Positions 1-8,825 are shown, counted from the stretch's first letter. The stretch: DNA of 64,000 nt from Niastella sp. OAS944 (GCA_024809215.1 JANUBW010000012.1:62001-126000), one strand, 5' to 3'. Notes: generated by a model from the sequence alone, not told the origin. Program-made: numbers and translations.

Positions 1-2332
1 CCAATACTTCTATTTGTTTCTGATTGCCCTTGAAAATAATTTTTCCGGTCAATGGTTTATTTGCCGGCGCTTTGCTCCAGTCGATACTAACACAATTGCT
101 CAGTTGGTTCATACCAGGTTCTGCGGTTAGCGTACCACTGGTGCGGGTTAGTTTGATCCAGTCATCGGCGGTGGCTGTCCAGTTAACCGCTGCGGTATCA
201 CATAAAAAGAGATCGATGAAATATTCCTGTAGCCCAATTGTATTAAAAACAGGTAACTGCAATTTGCCGGCCTCACCAATTAATGAAGAATCTTTTGTAA
301 CAAAACCTTCAGGCGCAATACTCCAGCCATCACTTGCATCAATTGAAATTTCAGGGAGAGCAGGTTCTTTAAAAACCGGCAGATCGCGCGGTTTCATCGA
401 CATCATATTTTTCCACTTGCCGCCCGCCAGTGTATCATTATAATAGACCGTTTCCTTAACTATACTGTCATATGCCGCCTTTGACATTGCAGCATACTCT
501 TTGGCGCTTAAGCGGTTTTGTTTTGCATAGAACATAGCTTTATCGCGGTAAAGGAATTTCTTATTCATCCATGAGGCGCATACCACAGGATAATAAGCCA
601 ATTGATAAAATGCAGCTTCGCCCGGTTTGCCAGCCAGTTTTGTTCTGTGCAATTTCATCTCTTCTTCCAATCGATCGTATTCAAGAATTCGCATGTGGGC
701 CTCATCGCCGTAATAAAAATGATTGTATTCTGTATTGGTTGTTTGTGTTGTGGGCTCCGTACGGCTCCAGCCCATAAACTCGGGCTTTCTTTCATACATG
801 GCCCTATAATGCCTCATCAGTGTACTACCAATGGAATTAACTTCTTTAGGATCTTTGGTAATGGTGCGTCTTACAAATTCATCGAGGATGCCCGAAAGAT
901 ATTGACGAGCTACAGATTCCGGGTCATAAGCCAGGCGAAAGAAATAATCGGTCATGAACTCAAGTGGTTTTATATCGCCCACATTCAGCACCCATATTTT
1001 GCTGGCCCCCATTTTATAAGCCTTCAGCAATTCTTCTTTCATTAATGTTGGTGGTGTGCTACCGATCCAAAGATAATCATGCGGACGCCCCCAGTACGAT
1101 GCATGATAATAAACCCCTGAACCGCCGGAACGTTTTCTTTCCGCGTCATTATTTAACCGGCTTATATAACCGTAGTTATCGTCGGGCCATACCAGGGTAA
1201 TATCATCGGGCACTTTTAAGCCATTGTCATAAATATCCAATACTTCTTTATATGCAGTAAATACCTGCGGAATAGACTTTGCCGGTTTGCCCCGGTATTT
1301 TGAAAGCAGTGCGCGTTGATCTTTCATGATCTGCTCAAGCAAAGGAACAGCTTCATTATTATTTTTTACGCCTTCCATGCCACTGTCGTGCACACCGCGC
1401 ATACCCATTGTATACAGCACATCGTTGGCAGTTGTTTCCTTTACGCGGCTTTCCCAATAATTATATACCTTTTCTTTATTGGTAACATAATTAAAATGCC
1501 CCATGGTCTTTTCATCCCATTCCCCCACATTATTACGCATCATTGGCTCGGCATGGGAAGTACCAATAATGATGGAGTAATCTTCGGCCACTTTTTTATT
1601 CTCAGGATATGAAAAGAATGCTTTTGTACAAGGATGCATGGCGGGCCAAATAAGATTCCCTTTTAACCGCAAGATGAGTTCAAACACTTTTGCATAGGTC
1701 TTTGGACCAATATCGCCGGTTTCGGGTTCAAATGTTTTGGCAGCCCAGGGTTGCAGGCCCCAGTCTTCATCATTGATGAAAATGCCGCGGAATTTTACTT
1801 TGGGCGAGTTAGCATATTGTTCGCCTAATGTAAGGATCAAATTATTTTGCTGCGTTACCGGCGCATCGGCCCACCAGTACCAGGGCGATACACCTAATTT
1901 TTCCGACAAACTAAAAACGCCATAAGCGGTACCACGGGCGTCGCTGCCGGCAATGACCAACAATTTTGAAATACCGGGCTTTGGTTTGTCGATCACCTTA
2001 AAGGCGTATGCTTCCCATTTACCCTTTACATTTTTATAAGCAGCAGTGGTTCTATTAAAATACGGCTTTACAAGCGGCGACTCAATATTACCGATGACAA
2101 TTACATTTCCTTTTAACCCGGCAGCTTCAGTAACCACCTGCGCCTGGGTATTGGTAGCCAGTTTAATATCATTTGCCAGTAAATGGGCTGCTATGGAATC
2201 GAGCTTTGGGCCGTTTTTACTATATACGATCTGCAGAGGGTTTTCCTTATCAGTAAATGGAAAGTCCTGGGCCAGCGAAACGGTGGGTACTATAAGCAAC
2301 AAAAACAAATAACAGCGGCAAAACTGGTTCAT
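1..2332 (-). CDS. Glycoside hydrolase family 115 (xylan alpha-1,2-glucuronidase), partial
   Basis: Reading leftward from the ATG at 2330-2332, an open frame of about 777 codons runs off the window, so the C-terminus is missing. The first 22 residues (MNQFCRCYLFLLLIVPTVSLAQ) are a signal peptide. The core contains the blocks FRGIFINDEDWGLQPWA and LKGNLIWPAMH, followed by PDDITLVWPDDNYGYI, which match GH115 enzymes. This family removes (4-O-methyl)glucuronic acid side chains from glucuronoxylan; the enzyme is probably periplasmic or surface-exposed. Full-length members have roughly 800-1000 residues, so most of the protein is here. It has its own -7 promoter box at 2362-2369 and is separated from the upstream encapsulin operon by a terminator. 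Family assignment is by recognised motifs; activity is inferred. Confidence 0.9.
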   Translation of the reverse strand, partial: MNQFCRCYLFLLLIVPTVSLAQDFPFTDKENPLQIVYSKNGPKLDSIAAHLLANDIKLATNTQAQVVTEAAGLKGNVIVIGNIESPLVKPYFNRTTAAYKNVKGKWEAYAFKVIDKPKPGISKLLVIAGSDARGTAYGVFSLSEKLGVSPWYWWADAPVTQQNNLILTLGEQYANSPKVKFRGIFINDEDWGLQPWAAKTFEPETGDIGPKTYAKVFELILRLKGNLIWPAMHPCTKAFFSYPENKKVAEDYSIIIGTSHAEPMMRNNVGEWDEKTMGHFNYVTNKEKVYNYWESRVKETTANDVLYTMGMRGVHDSGMEGVKNNNEAVPLLEQIMKDQRALLSKYRGKPAKSIPQVFTAYKEVLDIYDNGLKVPDDITLVWPDDNYGYISRLNNDAERKRSGGSGVYYHASYWGRPHDYLWIGSTPPTLMKEELLKAYKMGASKIWVLNVGDIKPLEFMTDYFFRLAYDPESVARQYLSGILDEFVRRTITKDPKEVNSIGSTLMRHYRAMYERKPEFMGWSRTEPTTQTTNTEYNHFYYGDEAHMRILEYDRLEEEMKLHRTKLAGKPGEAAFYQLAYYPVVCASWMNKKFLYRDKAMFYAKQNRLSAKEYAAMSKAAYDSIVKETVYYNDTLAGGKWKNMMSMKPRDLPVFKEPALPEISIDASDGWSIAPEGFVTKDSSLIGEAGKLQLPVFNTIGLQEYFIDLFLCDTAAVNWTATADDWIKLTRTSGTLTAEPGMNQLSNCVSIDWSKAPANKPLTGKIIFKGNQKQIEVL

Positions 2333-2361
2333 ATGGCAATTATATTGAGCAAATGTCTTTT

Positions 2362-2369
2362 CAAATATA
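2362..2369 (-). promoter_or_regulatory. Bacteroidota -7 promoter box for the GH115 gene
   Basis: The minus strand reads TATATTTG, an exact match to the TAnnTTTG -7 consensus of the primary sigma factor in Bacteroidota. It lies 30 nt upstream of the GH115 start codon, giving a short leader. No clear -33 TTG element was found. Confidence 0.5.
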
Positions 2370-2412
2370 AACCGGCCAGTTAATTTACCACCCTGTACCA
2401 TCCCGGAATTTC

Positions 2413-2447
2413 AAAAAAAAAGCAAAGAGCATTAACTCTTTGCTTTT
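2413..2447 (-). terminator. Rho-independent terminator of the encapsulin operon
   Basis: A 12-bp perfect inverted repeat (AAAAGCAAAGAG at 2418-2429, CTCTTTGCTTTT at 2436-2447) has a 6-nt loop. On the minus strand it is followed by a run of T (2413-2420). It lies 20 bp after the cysteine desulfurase stop codon and separates that gene from GH115. Confidence 0.85.
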
Positions 2448-2466
2448 ACCAAAAGGGGAATAATGG

Positions 2467-4110
2467 TCAATAAACTTTGTTCCGGATTTTATACAATGCT
2501 TCTACCAATGCATCAATATCACTGCAGGTATTGTACAAAGCCAGGGATGGGCGTACGGTGCTTTCTACCCCAAAACGGCGTAAAATGGGTTGCGCACAAT
2601 GATGGCCCGATCGTACGGCAATACCCCATTTGTTTAACCAGGCGCCTACTTCTTCGGTTTTAAATCCATCGAGCGTAAATGATAAAACCCCTGCTTTATC
2701 GGCAGCAGTGCCAATTAACCGCAACCCTTTTATTTGTTTTAACAAATTGGTGGCGTATACAAGCAAATAATGTTCGTACTCATTTATAAGATCGATGCCT
2801 ATATGCGTAACATAATCGATAGCAGCTCCTAAACCTACTGCATCGGCAATATTTCCGGTGCCTGCTTCAAAACGCCCGGGTGCCGGCTGATATACTGTTT
2901 TATCAAACGTCACATCTTTGATCATATTACCTCCGCCCTGCCAGGGTTGCGTTTCATTCAACAATGCTTCCTTACCAAACAGTACGCCAATACCTGTTGG
3001 CCCAAAAACTTTGTGACCCGAAAATACATACCAGTCGCAATTAAGCTCCTGTACGTTTACCCGCAAATGTGATACAGCCTGGGCGCCATCAACCAATACT
3101 TTGGCGCCAATGGCATGGGCCATACTTACTATTTCTTTCGCCGGCGTAACAGTACCCAGCGCATTGGAAACCTGTGTAAATGATACCAGCCGCGTTTTGG
3201 CATTCAATAGTTTTGCATATTCATCCAGCAATACCTGGCCATCATCGTCAACAGGAATAACACGAAGCACCAATCCTTTTTTAGCGGCCAGCTGTTGCCA
3301 GGGAACAATATTGGCATGATGCTCAAGATGACTTACAATTATTTCATCACCCGGCCGCAGCTGTTCATCGCCCCAGCTTTGCGCCACCAGGTTAATGGCT
3401 TCGGTAGAACCGCGTACAAATACAATTTCATTGGGCGATGCCGCATTTATAAACAACTGTACTTTTTTACGGGCGTTCTCATACGCATCTGTTGCCCGTG
3501 CCGCCAGTTCATGTGCTGCTCGATGAATATTTGAATTTTCATGCTCGTAGAAATAACTTATTCTATCAATGACCAGCTTTGGCTTTTGTGTGGTAGCTGC
3601 ATTATCGAGCCAAATAAGGTTGCGGCCATTTATTTTTTCAGCCAGTATGGGAAAATCGGCTTTAACCTTTTCTACATCAAATGGTGCGCGCACATTGGCC
3701 GGCAGGCCATTCCCGTCTTTTAGCGATTGCTTGCCCGACAGGAAATAAAAAGCCGGCTCTGAAAAATTGGGAACATACGGCAATTGCGAGCCGGGCGTAA
3801 ATGTTTGAATGGAATTAAGTGCCTGTTGTAACTGCTCGTCAAAGCTTGCCACTCCACCACTGCCCGCAACCGATTTGGGAATTTGTCCATCAACAAAATG
3901 CGGATCGGGCAAACTGGTTTGCGGATGACTGATATCCTTTACATTTCCCTGGTCTGGCGCAGAGGGTGAAACACCGCTGGCGGGCTTATCGATATTGTAA
4001 GTGGGAATACTACTGGCATCGTTGGGCGCTGTTTTAAAGAACTGGTTGGCCAGTTGCTCAAGCCATTTTATATCGGGCGTACCGTTTGTATGTCCATTAT
4101 TAGTACTCAT
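2467..4110 (-). CDS. Family 2A encapsulin cargo: SufS-like cysteine desulfurase with N-terminal targeting extension
   Basis: 547 residues. Residues about 143-547 are a class V aminotransferase-fold cysteine desulfurase of the SufS/CsdA group: N-terminal block LDNAATTQKP, PLP lysine K367 in SGHKVFGPTGIG, and catalytic cysteine C505 in RSGHHCAQP. It takes sulfur from L-cysteine as an enzyme persulfide, releasing alanine. About 140 residues precede the enzyme domain, rich in Gly, Ser, Pro, Asp and Gln and probably disordered, with a short amphipathic start (IKWLEQLANQFFKTA). Such an extension is diagnostic of cysteine desulfurases packaged in family 2A encapsulins, where it directs loading. The shell gene lies 2 bp upstream on the same strand, so the pair is co-transcribed. 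No SufBCDE or IscU gene is nearby, which argues against a general Fe-S assembly role. Confidence 0.93.
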   Translation of the reverse strand: MSTNNGHTNGTPDIKWLEQLANQFFKTAPNDASSIPTYNIDKPASGVSPSAPDQGNVKDISHPQTSLPDPHFVDGQIPKSVAGSGGVASFDEQLQQALNSIQTFTPGSQLPYVPNFSEPAFYFLSGKQSLKDGNGLPANVRAPFDVEKVKADFPILAEKINGRNLIWLDNAATTQKPKLVIDRISYFYEHENSNIHRAAHELAARATDAYENARKKVQLFINAASPNEIVFVRGSTEAINLVAQSWGDEQLRPGDEIIVSHLEHHANIVPWQQLAAKKGLVLRVIPVDDDGQVLLDEYAKLLNAKTRLVSFTQVSNALGTVTPAKEIVSMAHAIGAKVLVDGAQAVSHLRVNVQELNCDWYVFSGHKVFGPTGIGVLFGKEALLNETQPWQGGGNMIKDVTFDKTVYQPAPGRFEAGTGNIADAVGLGAAIDYVTHIGIDLINEYEHYLLVYATNLLKQIKGLRLIGTAADKAGVLSFTLDGFKTEEVGAWLNKWGIAVRSGHHCAQPILRRFGVESTVRPSLALYNTCSDIDALVEALYKIRNKVY

Positions 4111-4112
4111 AA

Positions 4113-5036
4113 TTAATAATTGTATTGATGATACTTGCCAACTTCAACATCATCGAGCACGGCCAGGGCATCATCGACCAATACGGCCAGCGAGCAATAC
4201 AATGAAACGAGGTAAGAAGCAATGGCCTGGTGGTTGATACCCATAAAACGAACCGATAAGCCGGGCGACTGTTCTCCTGGTAAATTGGGTTGATATAACC
4301 CTACCACGCCCTGACGGCTTTCACCGGTACGCAATAACAGGATCTTTGATCTGCCATCTTCAATAGCTACCTTATCAGAAGGGATCAATGGAATACCACG
4401 CCAGGTAAGAAATTGTGAACCAAATAATGAAACGGTTGGCGGCGGTACACCACGGCGGGTGCATTCCCTGCCAAAAGCAGCAATGGTAACGGGGTGCAAT
4501 AAAAAGAAACCGGGTTGTTTCCACACTTTTGTAATCAGCTCATCCAGGTCATCGGGTGTTGGCGCGCCACTGCGGGTACGTATGCGTTGTTGCGGCGCTA
4601 CGCTATGCAATAAACCATACTCAGGGTTGTTGATCAACTCACTTTCCTGACGTTCTTTAATGGTCTCAATGATGAGGCGTAACTGCTCTCCTATTTGATT
4701 GTATGGTTTACTATACAGATCAGACACACGCGTATGCACATCCAGTACCGTATTAACGGCACTCAACATGTACTCCCGCGGCGACTCAATATAATCAACA
4801 TAAGTTTGCGGCAGTTCCCGTTCATCGCGACCCGAACAGTCAACCTGAACACTGCTGGCATCCTTTACTTTATTAAGCCGGTATATACCCGATTCCACAG
4901 GTATCCAGTTCAATAAATGGGTAAGCCAACGGGGTGAAATGGTGATCATTTGCGGAACAGTACGTGTAGCTATTGCGAGTTGCCGCGCCGCCACATCGCC
5001 AAGGGCGGTTTGCTTTTTTGTTAATTCTTCAGCCAT
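4113..5036 (-). CDS. Family 2A encapsulin nanocompartment shell protein (SrpI-like)
   Basis: 307 residues, the usual length for family 2A shells, with no inserted cyclic-nucleotide-binding domain (which would mark family 2B). Recognised blocks include TVPQMITISPRWLTHLLNW near residue 26, LPQTYVDYIESPREYMLS near 75, FFLLHPVTIAAFGRECTRRG near 177 and a C-terminal stretch ending in GINHQAIASYLVSLYCSLAV. The protein should have the HK97 phage-capsid fold and self-assemble into an icosahedral cytosolic compartment. Its partner is the cysteine desulfurase encoded directly downstream (2-bp gap). In cyanobacteria the related SrpI is linked to sulfur starvation. The serine acetyltransferase and rhodanese genes often seen with this family are absent here. 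Transcription starts in the 206-bp divergent gap shared with the small gene at 5243; no exact TAnnTTTG box was found for the shell gene. Confidence 0.94.
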   Translation of the reverse strand: MAEELTKKQTALGDVAARQLAIATRTVPQMITISPRWLTHLLNWIPVESGIYRLNKVKDASSVQVDCSGRDERELPQTYVDYIESPREYMLSAVNTVLDVHTRVSDLYSKPYNQIGEQLRLIIETIKERQESELINNPEYGLLHSVAPQQRIRTRSGAPTPDDLDELITKVWKQPGFFLLHPVTIAAFGRECTRRGVPPPTVSLFGSQFLTWRGIPLIPSDKVAIEDGRSKILLLRTGESRQGVVGLYQPNLPGEQSPGLSVRFMGINHQAIASYLVSLYCSLAVLVDDALAVLDDVEVGKYHQYNY

Positions 5037-5242
5037 AACAGTTTATTTTATGATAGAATAAAAATGTATCCGTAGGTAAACAGCTATTAATCAATACACA
5101 TTCTCCACAATTATTATAGACTTTACAAACACAGCAGCAGCACTGGTTTTGAAGTTAAAGAATTATTTACACATTTAGTCCACTATTTTTATATAGTATA
5201 CAATTTTGTTCGTTAATATTGCAGTAACATGAATGTATAATT

Positions 5243-5509
5243 ATGACCAGTAAAGATTTTGAACAACTAAGCAAATACGATCAAATAAAGGTCATTAAAG
5301 AACATGGGGTGTTCCTGGCCGATAAAGTTATTTCGGGCGACCGGTACTTCCTGTATGCCATTAACACTTTTTATGTAGAGCTGATCCATGAACTATCGAA
5401 CATTCATTGTGAGGGTTTAGCAATAGCCCGTGTAATTGACGATGCTGCTGAACTTAGCCATTATCACGAAAGACCGCAATTGACCTACAGCTTACTTAAC
5501 ATGAACTAA
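5243..5509 (+). CDS. Small conserved-looking hypothetical protein, divergent to encapsulin
   Basis: 88 residues, not recognised. It starts MTSKDFEQLSKYDQIKVIK, is predicted mostly helical and cytosolic, and has no signal peptide or membrane segment. A YFLYAINTFYVELIHE segment in the middle looks like an amphipathic helix, and H/C/D residues cluster near the end. It is transcribed away from the encapsulin shell gene from a shared AT-rich 206-bp gap; a near-match to the -7 box (TAATATTG) lies at 5214-5221. Codon use and composition fit the genome. A link with the encapsulin is possible only from position. Regulatory or metabolic function cannot be assigned. Confidence 0.7.
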   Translation: MTSKDFEQLSKYDQIKVIKEHGVFLADKVISGDRYFLYAINTFYVELIHELSNIHCEGLAIARVIDDAAELSHYHERPQLTYSLLNMN

Positions 5510-5591
5510 CAAAAACTACCTACCATGGAAAGTGAAGGATGTGACGGGTGAGCCCATACCTGCCGGCTAAGTACTACGCATAACCGGCAGC

Positions 5592-5945
5592 CTATATTGA
5601 GGTACGTTTAAGGGAATAATCGGTCAGTTCTTTTTCGGGATAATTGCCATCGTGCGACCAGATCTCTAAATGATCTATCAATCCGTCTTTAAAGAAAACA
5701 GTTGCATCGGCCCCAATGGCCAGGTCGGGCGATTTAATTTCAACCCCGTTCAATACCAACGATTCTTCGGTGAGCCTGTATTTAATAATATCTTCGTCGT
5801 GGGAGAAACTTACAAAAAGTCCGGAGCTGGTATAATGATAGTCGCTTTCGGTAAGGGTTTCAATCTGCATTTTTGCCTGGCCATCTACATCATCGCCATC
5901 GAGCAATAAATTCAAAATATCTAAAATAAGTCCTGAGTGTATCAT
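5592..5945 (-). CDS. Hypothetical small acidic protein
   Basis: 117 residues, no recognised family. The sequence alternates short beta-strand-like stretches (ADATVFFKDGLIDHLEIWS) with acidic loops (LLDGDDVDG); there is no signal peptide. The pattern 'phenotype-poor acidic single-domain protein with FFxDGxIxxLEIW' resembles small orphan or immunity-type proteins in Bacteroidota, but no toxin gene is adjacent, so that reading is weak. It is convergent with the 88-residue gene at 5243. An 83-bp gap between them holds a weak 7-bp inverted repeat (CTGCCGG/CCGGCAG at 5560-5590). Confidence 0.6.
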   Translation of the reverse strand: MIHSGLILDILNLLLDGDDVDGQAKMQIETLTESDYHYTSSGLFVSFSHDEDIIKYRLTEESLVLNGVEIKSPDLAIGADATVFFKDGLIDHLEIWSHDGNYPEKELTDYSLKRTSI

Positions 5946-6086
5946 AGAATATTAGTTGGCAACCGGCGCCCTTGCGCCATCCTCCAAAAAAACGTTAATA
6001 CTGGCCCTATATTATGAGGGTCATTTGCCCGGCCCAATTTTAATACTATTTTTAAGGTGATGGCACTGTAATTTTACATTCTTGCC

Positions 6087-6554
6087 ATGATGCCTATGCG
6101 TTATTTATATACAATTATAATATTCTTTTTGTTAAGTTGTTCGTCGGCCGAAATAACAAAAGAAAATTACGAGGTCCGCAGCAGCGGCGCAAGCAGGGTT
6201 CAGCGAATAGAAATGCATTTAAGCGCTTTTGGGGTTGAATCGGACAGTTTTCCGTTCATAGACGTTTACATTGATTTTTCGGCCGATTCAAGCCATTGCA
6301 AAAAATGGTATTATAATCCAAAATATAAAGATTCGGTTTACAGCCTTTCAAAAGCAGAAATGCTGATCATTGCCTCCCTGATCGAAAAAACCGACCTAAG
6401 CAAATTAAAAAAGGAATATTCCGTTTCCAAAACCGATCAGCCCTCCTCAAAAACCACCATCTATTTTAACAACAATACACTCCAGTTCAACGATTATGGC
6501 CTGGCGGCCGACTACCCATTACCACAATTGTACAAGCTTGTTTATAAATATTAA
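6087..6554 (+). CDS. Putative lipoprotein, unknown function
   Basis: 155 residues with a short N-terminal hydrophobic segment and lipobox (FFLLSCSS), so it should be a lipid-anchored envelope protein. Alternative ATGs 6 and 9 bp downstream (MPMRYL, MRYL) would not alter the lipobox. The mature part has 'IDVYIDFSADSSHC' and 'FNDYGLAADYPLPQLYKLVYKY', suggesting a small beta-rich domain. I do not recognise a family. It stands alone between a divergent small gene and the GNAT gene. Confidence 0.7.
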   Translation: MMPMRYLYTIIIFFLLSCSSAEITKENYEVRSSGASRVQRIEMHLSAFGVESDSFPFIDVYIDFSADSSHCKKWYYNPKYKDSVYSLSKAEMLIIASLIEKTDLSKLKKEYSVSKTDQPSSKTTIYFNNNTLQFNDYGLAADYPLPQLYKLVYKY

Positions 6555-6613
6555 TTGATCTGATACCCTTGTATTCAACACATCTGCACCTGTTTACAAA
6601 TTGGCATTCATAA

Positions 6614-6621
6614 TATCTTTG
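6614..6621 (+). promoter_or_regulatory. Bacteroidota -7 promoter box for GNAT gene
   Basis: TATCTTTG is an exact TAnnTTTG match, 20 bp before the acetyltransferase ATG. A T-rich element (TTTAC, 6593-6597) lies about 17 bp upstream in the -33 position. Confidence 0.55.
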
Positions 6622-6640
6622 CGGTGAGGAAAAGACAATT

Positions 6641-7120
6641 ATGAATACCAGCAAAACGATCACGTTCAGCAAAGCATCGACACAAGCGGAGTTTGAAAAA
6701 GGCAAACAGCTTTTTCTTCAATATATTCAATCGCTCAATTTTGCCCTAACCTTTCAGGATGTTGACCGCGAGCTGGCAGAAATTTCTACAGAATACAATG
6801 CGCCAACCGGTGCGCTTTTGCTTGCTTTTGATAATGATAATGCCATCGCCTGCGCAGGTGTACGTAAAATTGATGGCGCAATTGCCGAATTGAAAAGGAT
6901 GTTTGTTGACCCAAACTATCGTGGACTTCAACTGGGTCAGCAAATTTTACAACAGGCGCTCGATGAAGCAAAACGGTTGGGTTATGAGCGCATAAGGCTC
7001 GACACGGTGCCTCATATGAAGGCCGCCATTAATATATACAAGGCGGCGGGGTTTTATGAAATTGAACCGTACAGGTTCAACCCCATTGAAGGCGCTATTT
7101 ATATGGAGAAACAACTATAA
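6641..7120 (+). CDS. GNAT family N-acetyltransferase
   Basis: 159 residues. The acetyl-CoA-binding motif A is visible at about residues 85-105 (LKRMFVDPNYRGLQLGQQIL, with the R/Q-G-x-x-x-G loop), and the C-terminal motif B as NIYKAAGFYEIEPYR, which places the protein in the Gcn5-related acetyltransferases. The 'LDTVPHMKAAINIYKAAGF' block is common in small-molecule or amino-acid acetyltransferases of Bacteroidota. Substrate cannot be told. It is cytosolic, apparently monocistronic, with its own promoter box, and is convergent with the TPR gene. Confidence 0.92.
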   Translation: MNTSKTITFSKASTQAEFEKGKQLFLQYIQSLNFALTFQDVDRELAEISTEYNAPTGALLLAFDNDNAIACAGVRKIDGAIAELKRMFVDPNYRGLQLGQQILQQALDEAKRLGYERIRLDTVPHMKAAINIYKAAGFYEIEPYRFNPIEGAIYMEKQL

Positions 7121-7132
7121 CCTGCTTTTACC

Positions 7133-7792
7133 TTAGCCTTTTATTTGTGTTACTACCATTTTAGCCAATTCAACATTGCCTGTTGTTGTGTATGGATCAT
7201 TGATAAGTGTGGTAAGTATCTGCAACGCTTCCTCTTTGTTGCCGGCTTCATTCACAATAACTGCTTTATTGAGCAAAAGAATTCCCTGTGTATCTGCATC
7301 GGGGTCTTTTGAAAGCCCTTCATCAATATATTTCTCCCTCGTTTCCATATTATCTGTTAAAAGCGCCAGTTCCTTCCAGGCGGGTGCAAAATCAGGAACG
7401 TTGGCAAGAATGGTCTTTACTATTTCAAACTTTTTGTCAGCATCTTCCGTCCACTCAATTTGCAAATAATAACCGTACAGCCCCTTCGGAAATTTTCCGG
7501 CAGCCTCGCCCTGCAAGGAGTACAAAGCAGTTTTTGTGGTGAAAAAACCTTTAGGCTGCAGGCTGTCAGTCTTCTGATAAAACTGTAGCGCCTTGTCAAA
7601 ATCACCCTTTAATAAATAAGTAAAGGCAAGATCGTAATACGGATATGCCCAATCGGGCTGAATGGCTATGGCCTGTTCCAGTTTAGCAACAGAGGCTTCA
7701 TAATTTCCTGCCTGACCTAATTCTCTTGCTTCAAGGTGAAGCTTTTGAGCTTTTGCGTCAATACTTTGTTCCATTTTGACAAAATAATACAT
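7133..7792 (-). CDS. Tetratricopeptide repeat protein
   Basis: 219 residues. TPR-type helix pairs are visible at about residues 12-80 (EARELGQAGNYEASVAKLEQAI, then PYYDLAFTYLLKGDFDKALQFYQ) and at 170-215 (LLLNKAVIVNEAGNKEEALQIL). Such repeats mediate protein-protein contacts; no catalytic domain is present and there is no signal peptide. A second possible start, MEQSIDAKAQ, lies six codons downstream and is equally plausible. It is divergent from the lipoprotein gene at 7905. Confidence 0.85.
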   Translation of the reverse strand: MYYFVKMEQSIDAKAQKLHLEARELGQAGNYEASVAKLEQAIAIQPDWAYPYYDLAFTYLLKGDFDKALQFYQKTDSLQPKGFFTTKTALYSLQGEAAGKFPKGLYGYYLQIEWTEDADKKFEIVKTILANVPDFAPAWKELALLTDNMETREKYIDEGLSKDPDADTQGILLLNKAVIVNEAGNKEEALQILTTLINDPYTTTGNVELAKMVVTQIKG

Positions 7793-7904
7793 TCAACTAA
7801 CAGTTACAAGTCAGTTGTTTCATATACAACAGAATTGCAATACTGCAATTTTTAAAAACATTAACTATGAAATGCCTTGTCTAATTTCTAACTTAGGTAA
7901 CGCT

Positions 7905-8825
7905 ATGTATAAACCCTTTGCCATTTTGCTGCTGCTGGCTTTTATAGCCTGTAAGCCCAAAAATAAACCCGCTGCTTCTACTGCCAAAACCGATACCATC
8001 ATCCCGCTTAGAGATACGGCTATTTTACCTTACACGGCACCCGACCACCTGCGGGATTCGCTGGAATGGCGGCATAAACTTGATAGCTTTTACGCAATAA
8101 AACCAATTGCCATTTATGCCCCTGCCAAACATGGGTATTACTATAACACCCTGGTTGCCGATGTAATTGATACTGCAAGCGTAACCACCACTCCACTTGT
8201 GTTTGCTGACACAACCATTACAAAATTGGATAAAAAAGGAGATAATATTATATACCAACAACATATCCTCAAAAACAACCGGTTTAAGGTAGAAGTTATT
8301 GCCACCGGAAAAAACCTGGAAGATCGCCGCCAAATAATTATCAATGGACATAAGCTGCGTTACGGAATTGAGCTCGATATATCGCTGTCGGGCACACAGT
8401 TTGCAGACCGCATTGATATTGACCCAACTGAATGTTCACTGATGACATTCGGCACAAAAGAATACCTGTTCCTAAAAGGCTACATAGAAATGTGTACTGG
8501 TATGGCCTGTGGCGTTTCGTACTACCTGTTATACGACCCGGCTATAAAGAAAGCGATGATACTTGAACAATTCAGGTGTGATTTTAATAAGGGGTACGAT
8601 AAAAAAAACAATACCCTGGTATTTATTGACATGAACTCATTTAACGAACATATGCCCGAATACCAATGTTATATGACCACAGGAAAATTGTACCGGTTCA
8701 CCCATACAGGTAAAATAAAACCAGTGTATGATAAAACAGGTAAACCAATTAGCTTTACGGCCTGGTGCAGAAACCTTGATTCGCCCGTATATGTAATAAA
8801 AGGAAACTTTATAAGAAGTAATTAA
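7905..8825 (+). CDS. Putative lipoprotein, unknown function
   Basis: 306 residues from the ATG at 7905. I prefer this start over the in-frame ATG at 7815 because it places a short signal peptide and lipobox (LLLLAFIACKP) at the N-terminus. The mature protein begins with a Lys/Pro/Ala/Thr linker and continues as a single domain of about 270 residues, with 'GYIEMCTGMACGVSYYLLYDP' near the middle and 'SFTAWCRNLDSPVYVIKGNF' near the end. Several cysteines could form disulfides in the periplasm. No family recognised. A strong terminator follows at 8914. Confidence 0.75.
   Translation: MYKPFAILLLLAFIACKPKNKPAASTAKTDTIIPLRDTAILPYTAPDHLRDSLEWRHKLDSFYAIKPIAIYAPAKHGYYYNTLVADVIDTASVTTTPLVFADTTITKLDKKGDNIIYQQHILKNNRFKVEVIATGKNLEDRRQIIINGHKLRYGIELDISLSGTQFADRIDIDPTECSLMTFGTKEYLFLKGYIEMCTGMACGVSYYLLYDPAIKKAMILEQFRCDFNKGYDKKNNTLVFIDMNSFNEHMPEYQCYMTTGKLYRFTHTGKIKPVYDKTGKPISFTAWCRNLDSPVYVIKGNFIRSN

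Noticed and set aside
5560-5590. Terminator between the convergent genes at 5509 and 5592
   Set aside because: Only a 7-bp stem with a 17-nt loop and no T tract on either strand.
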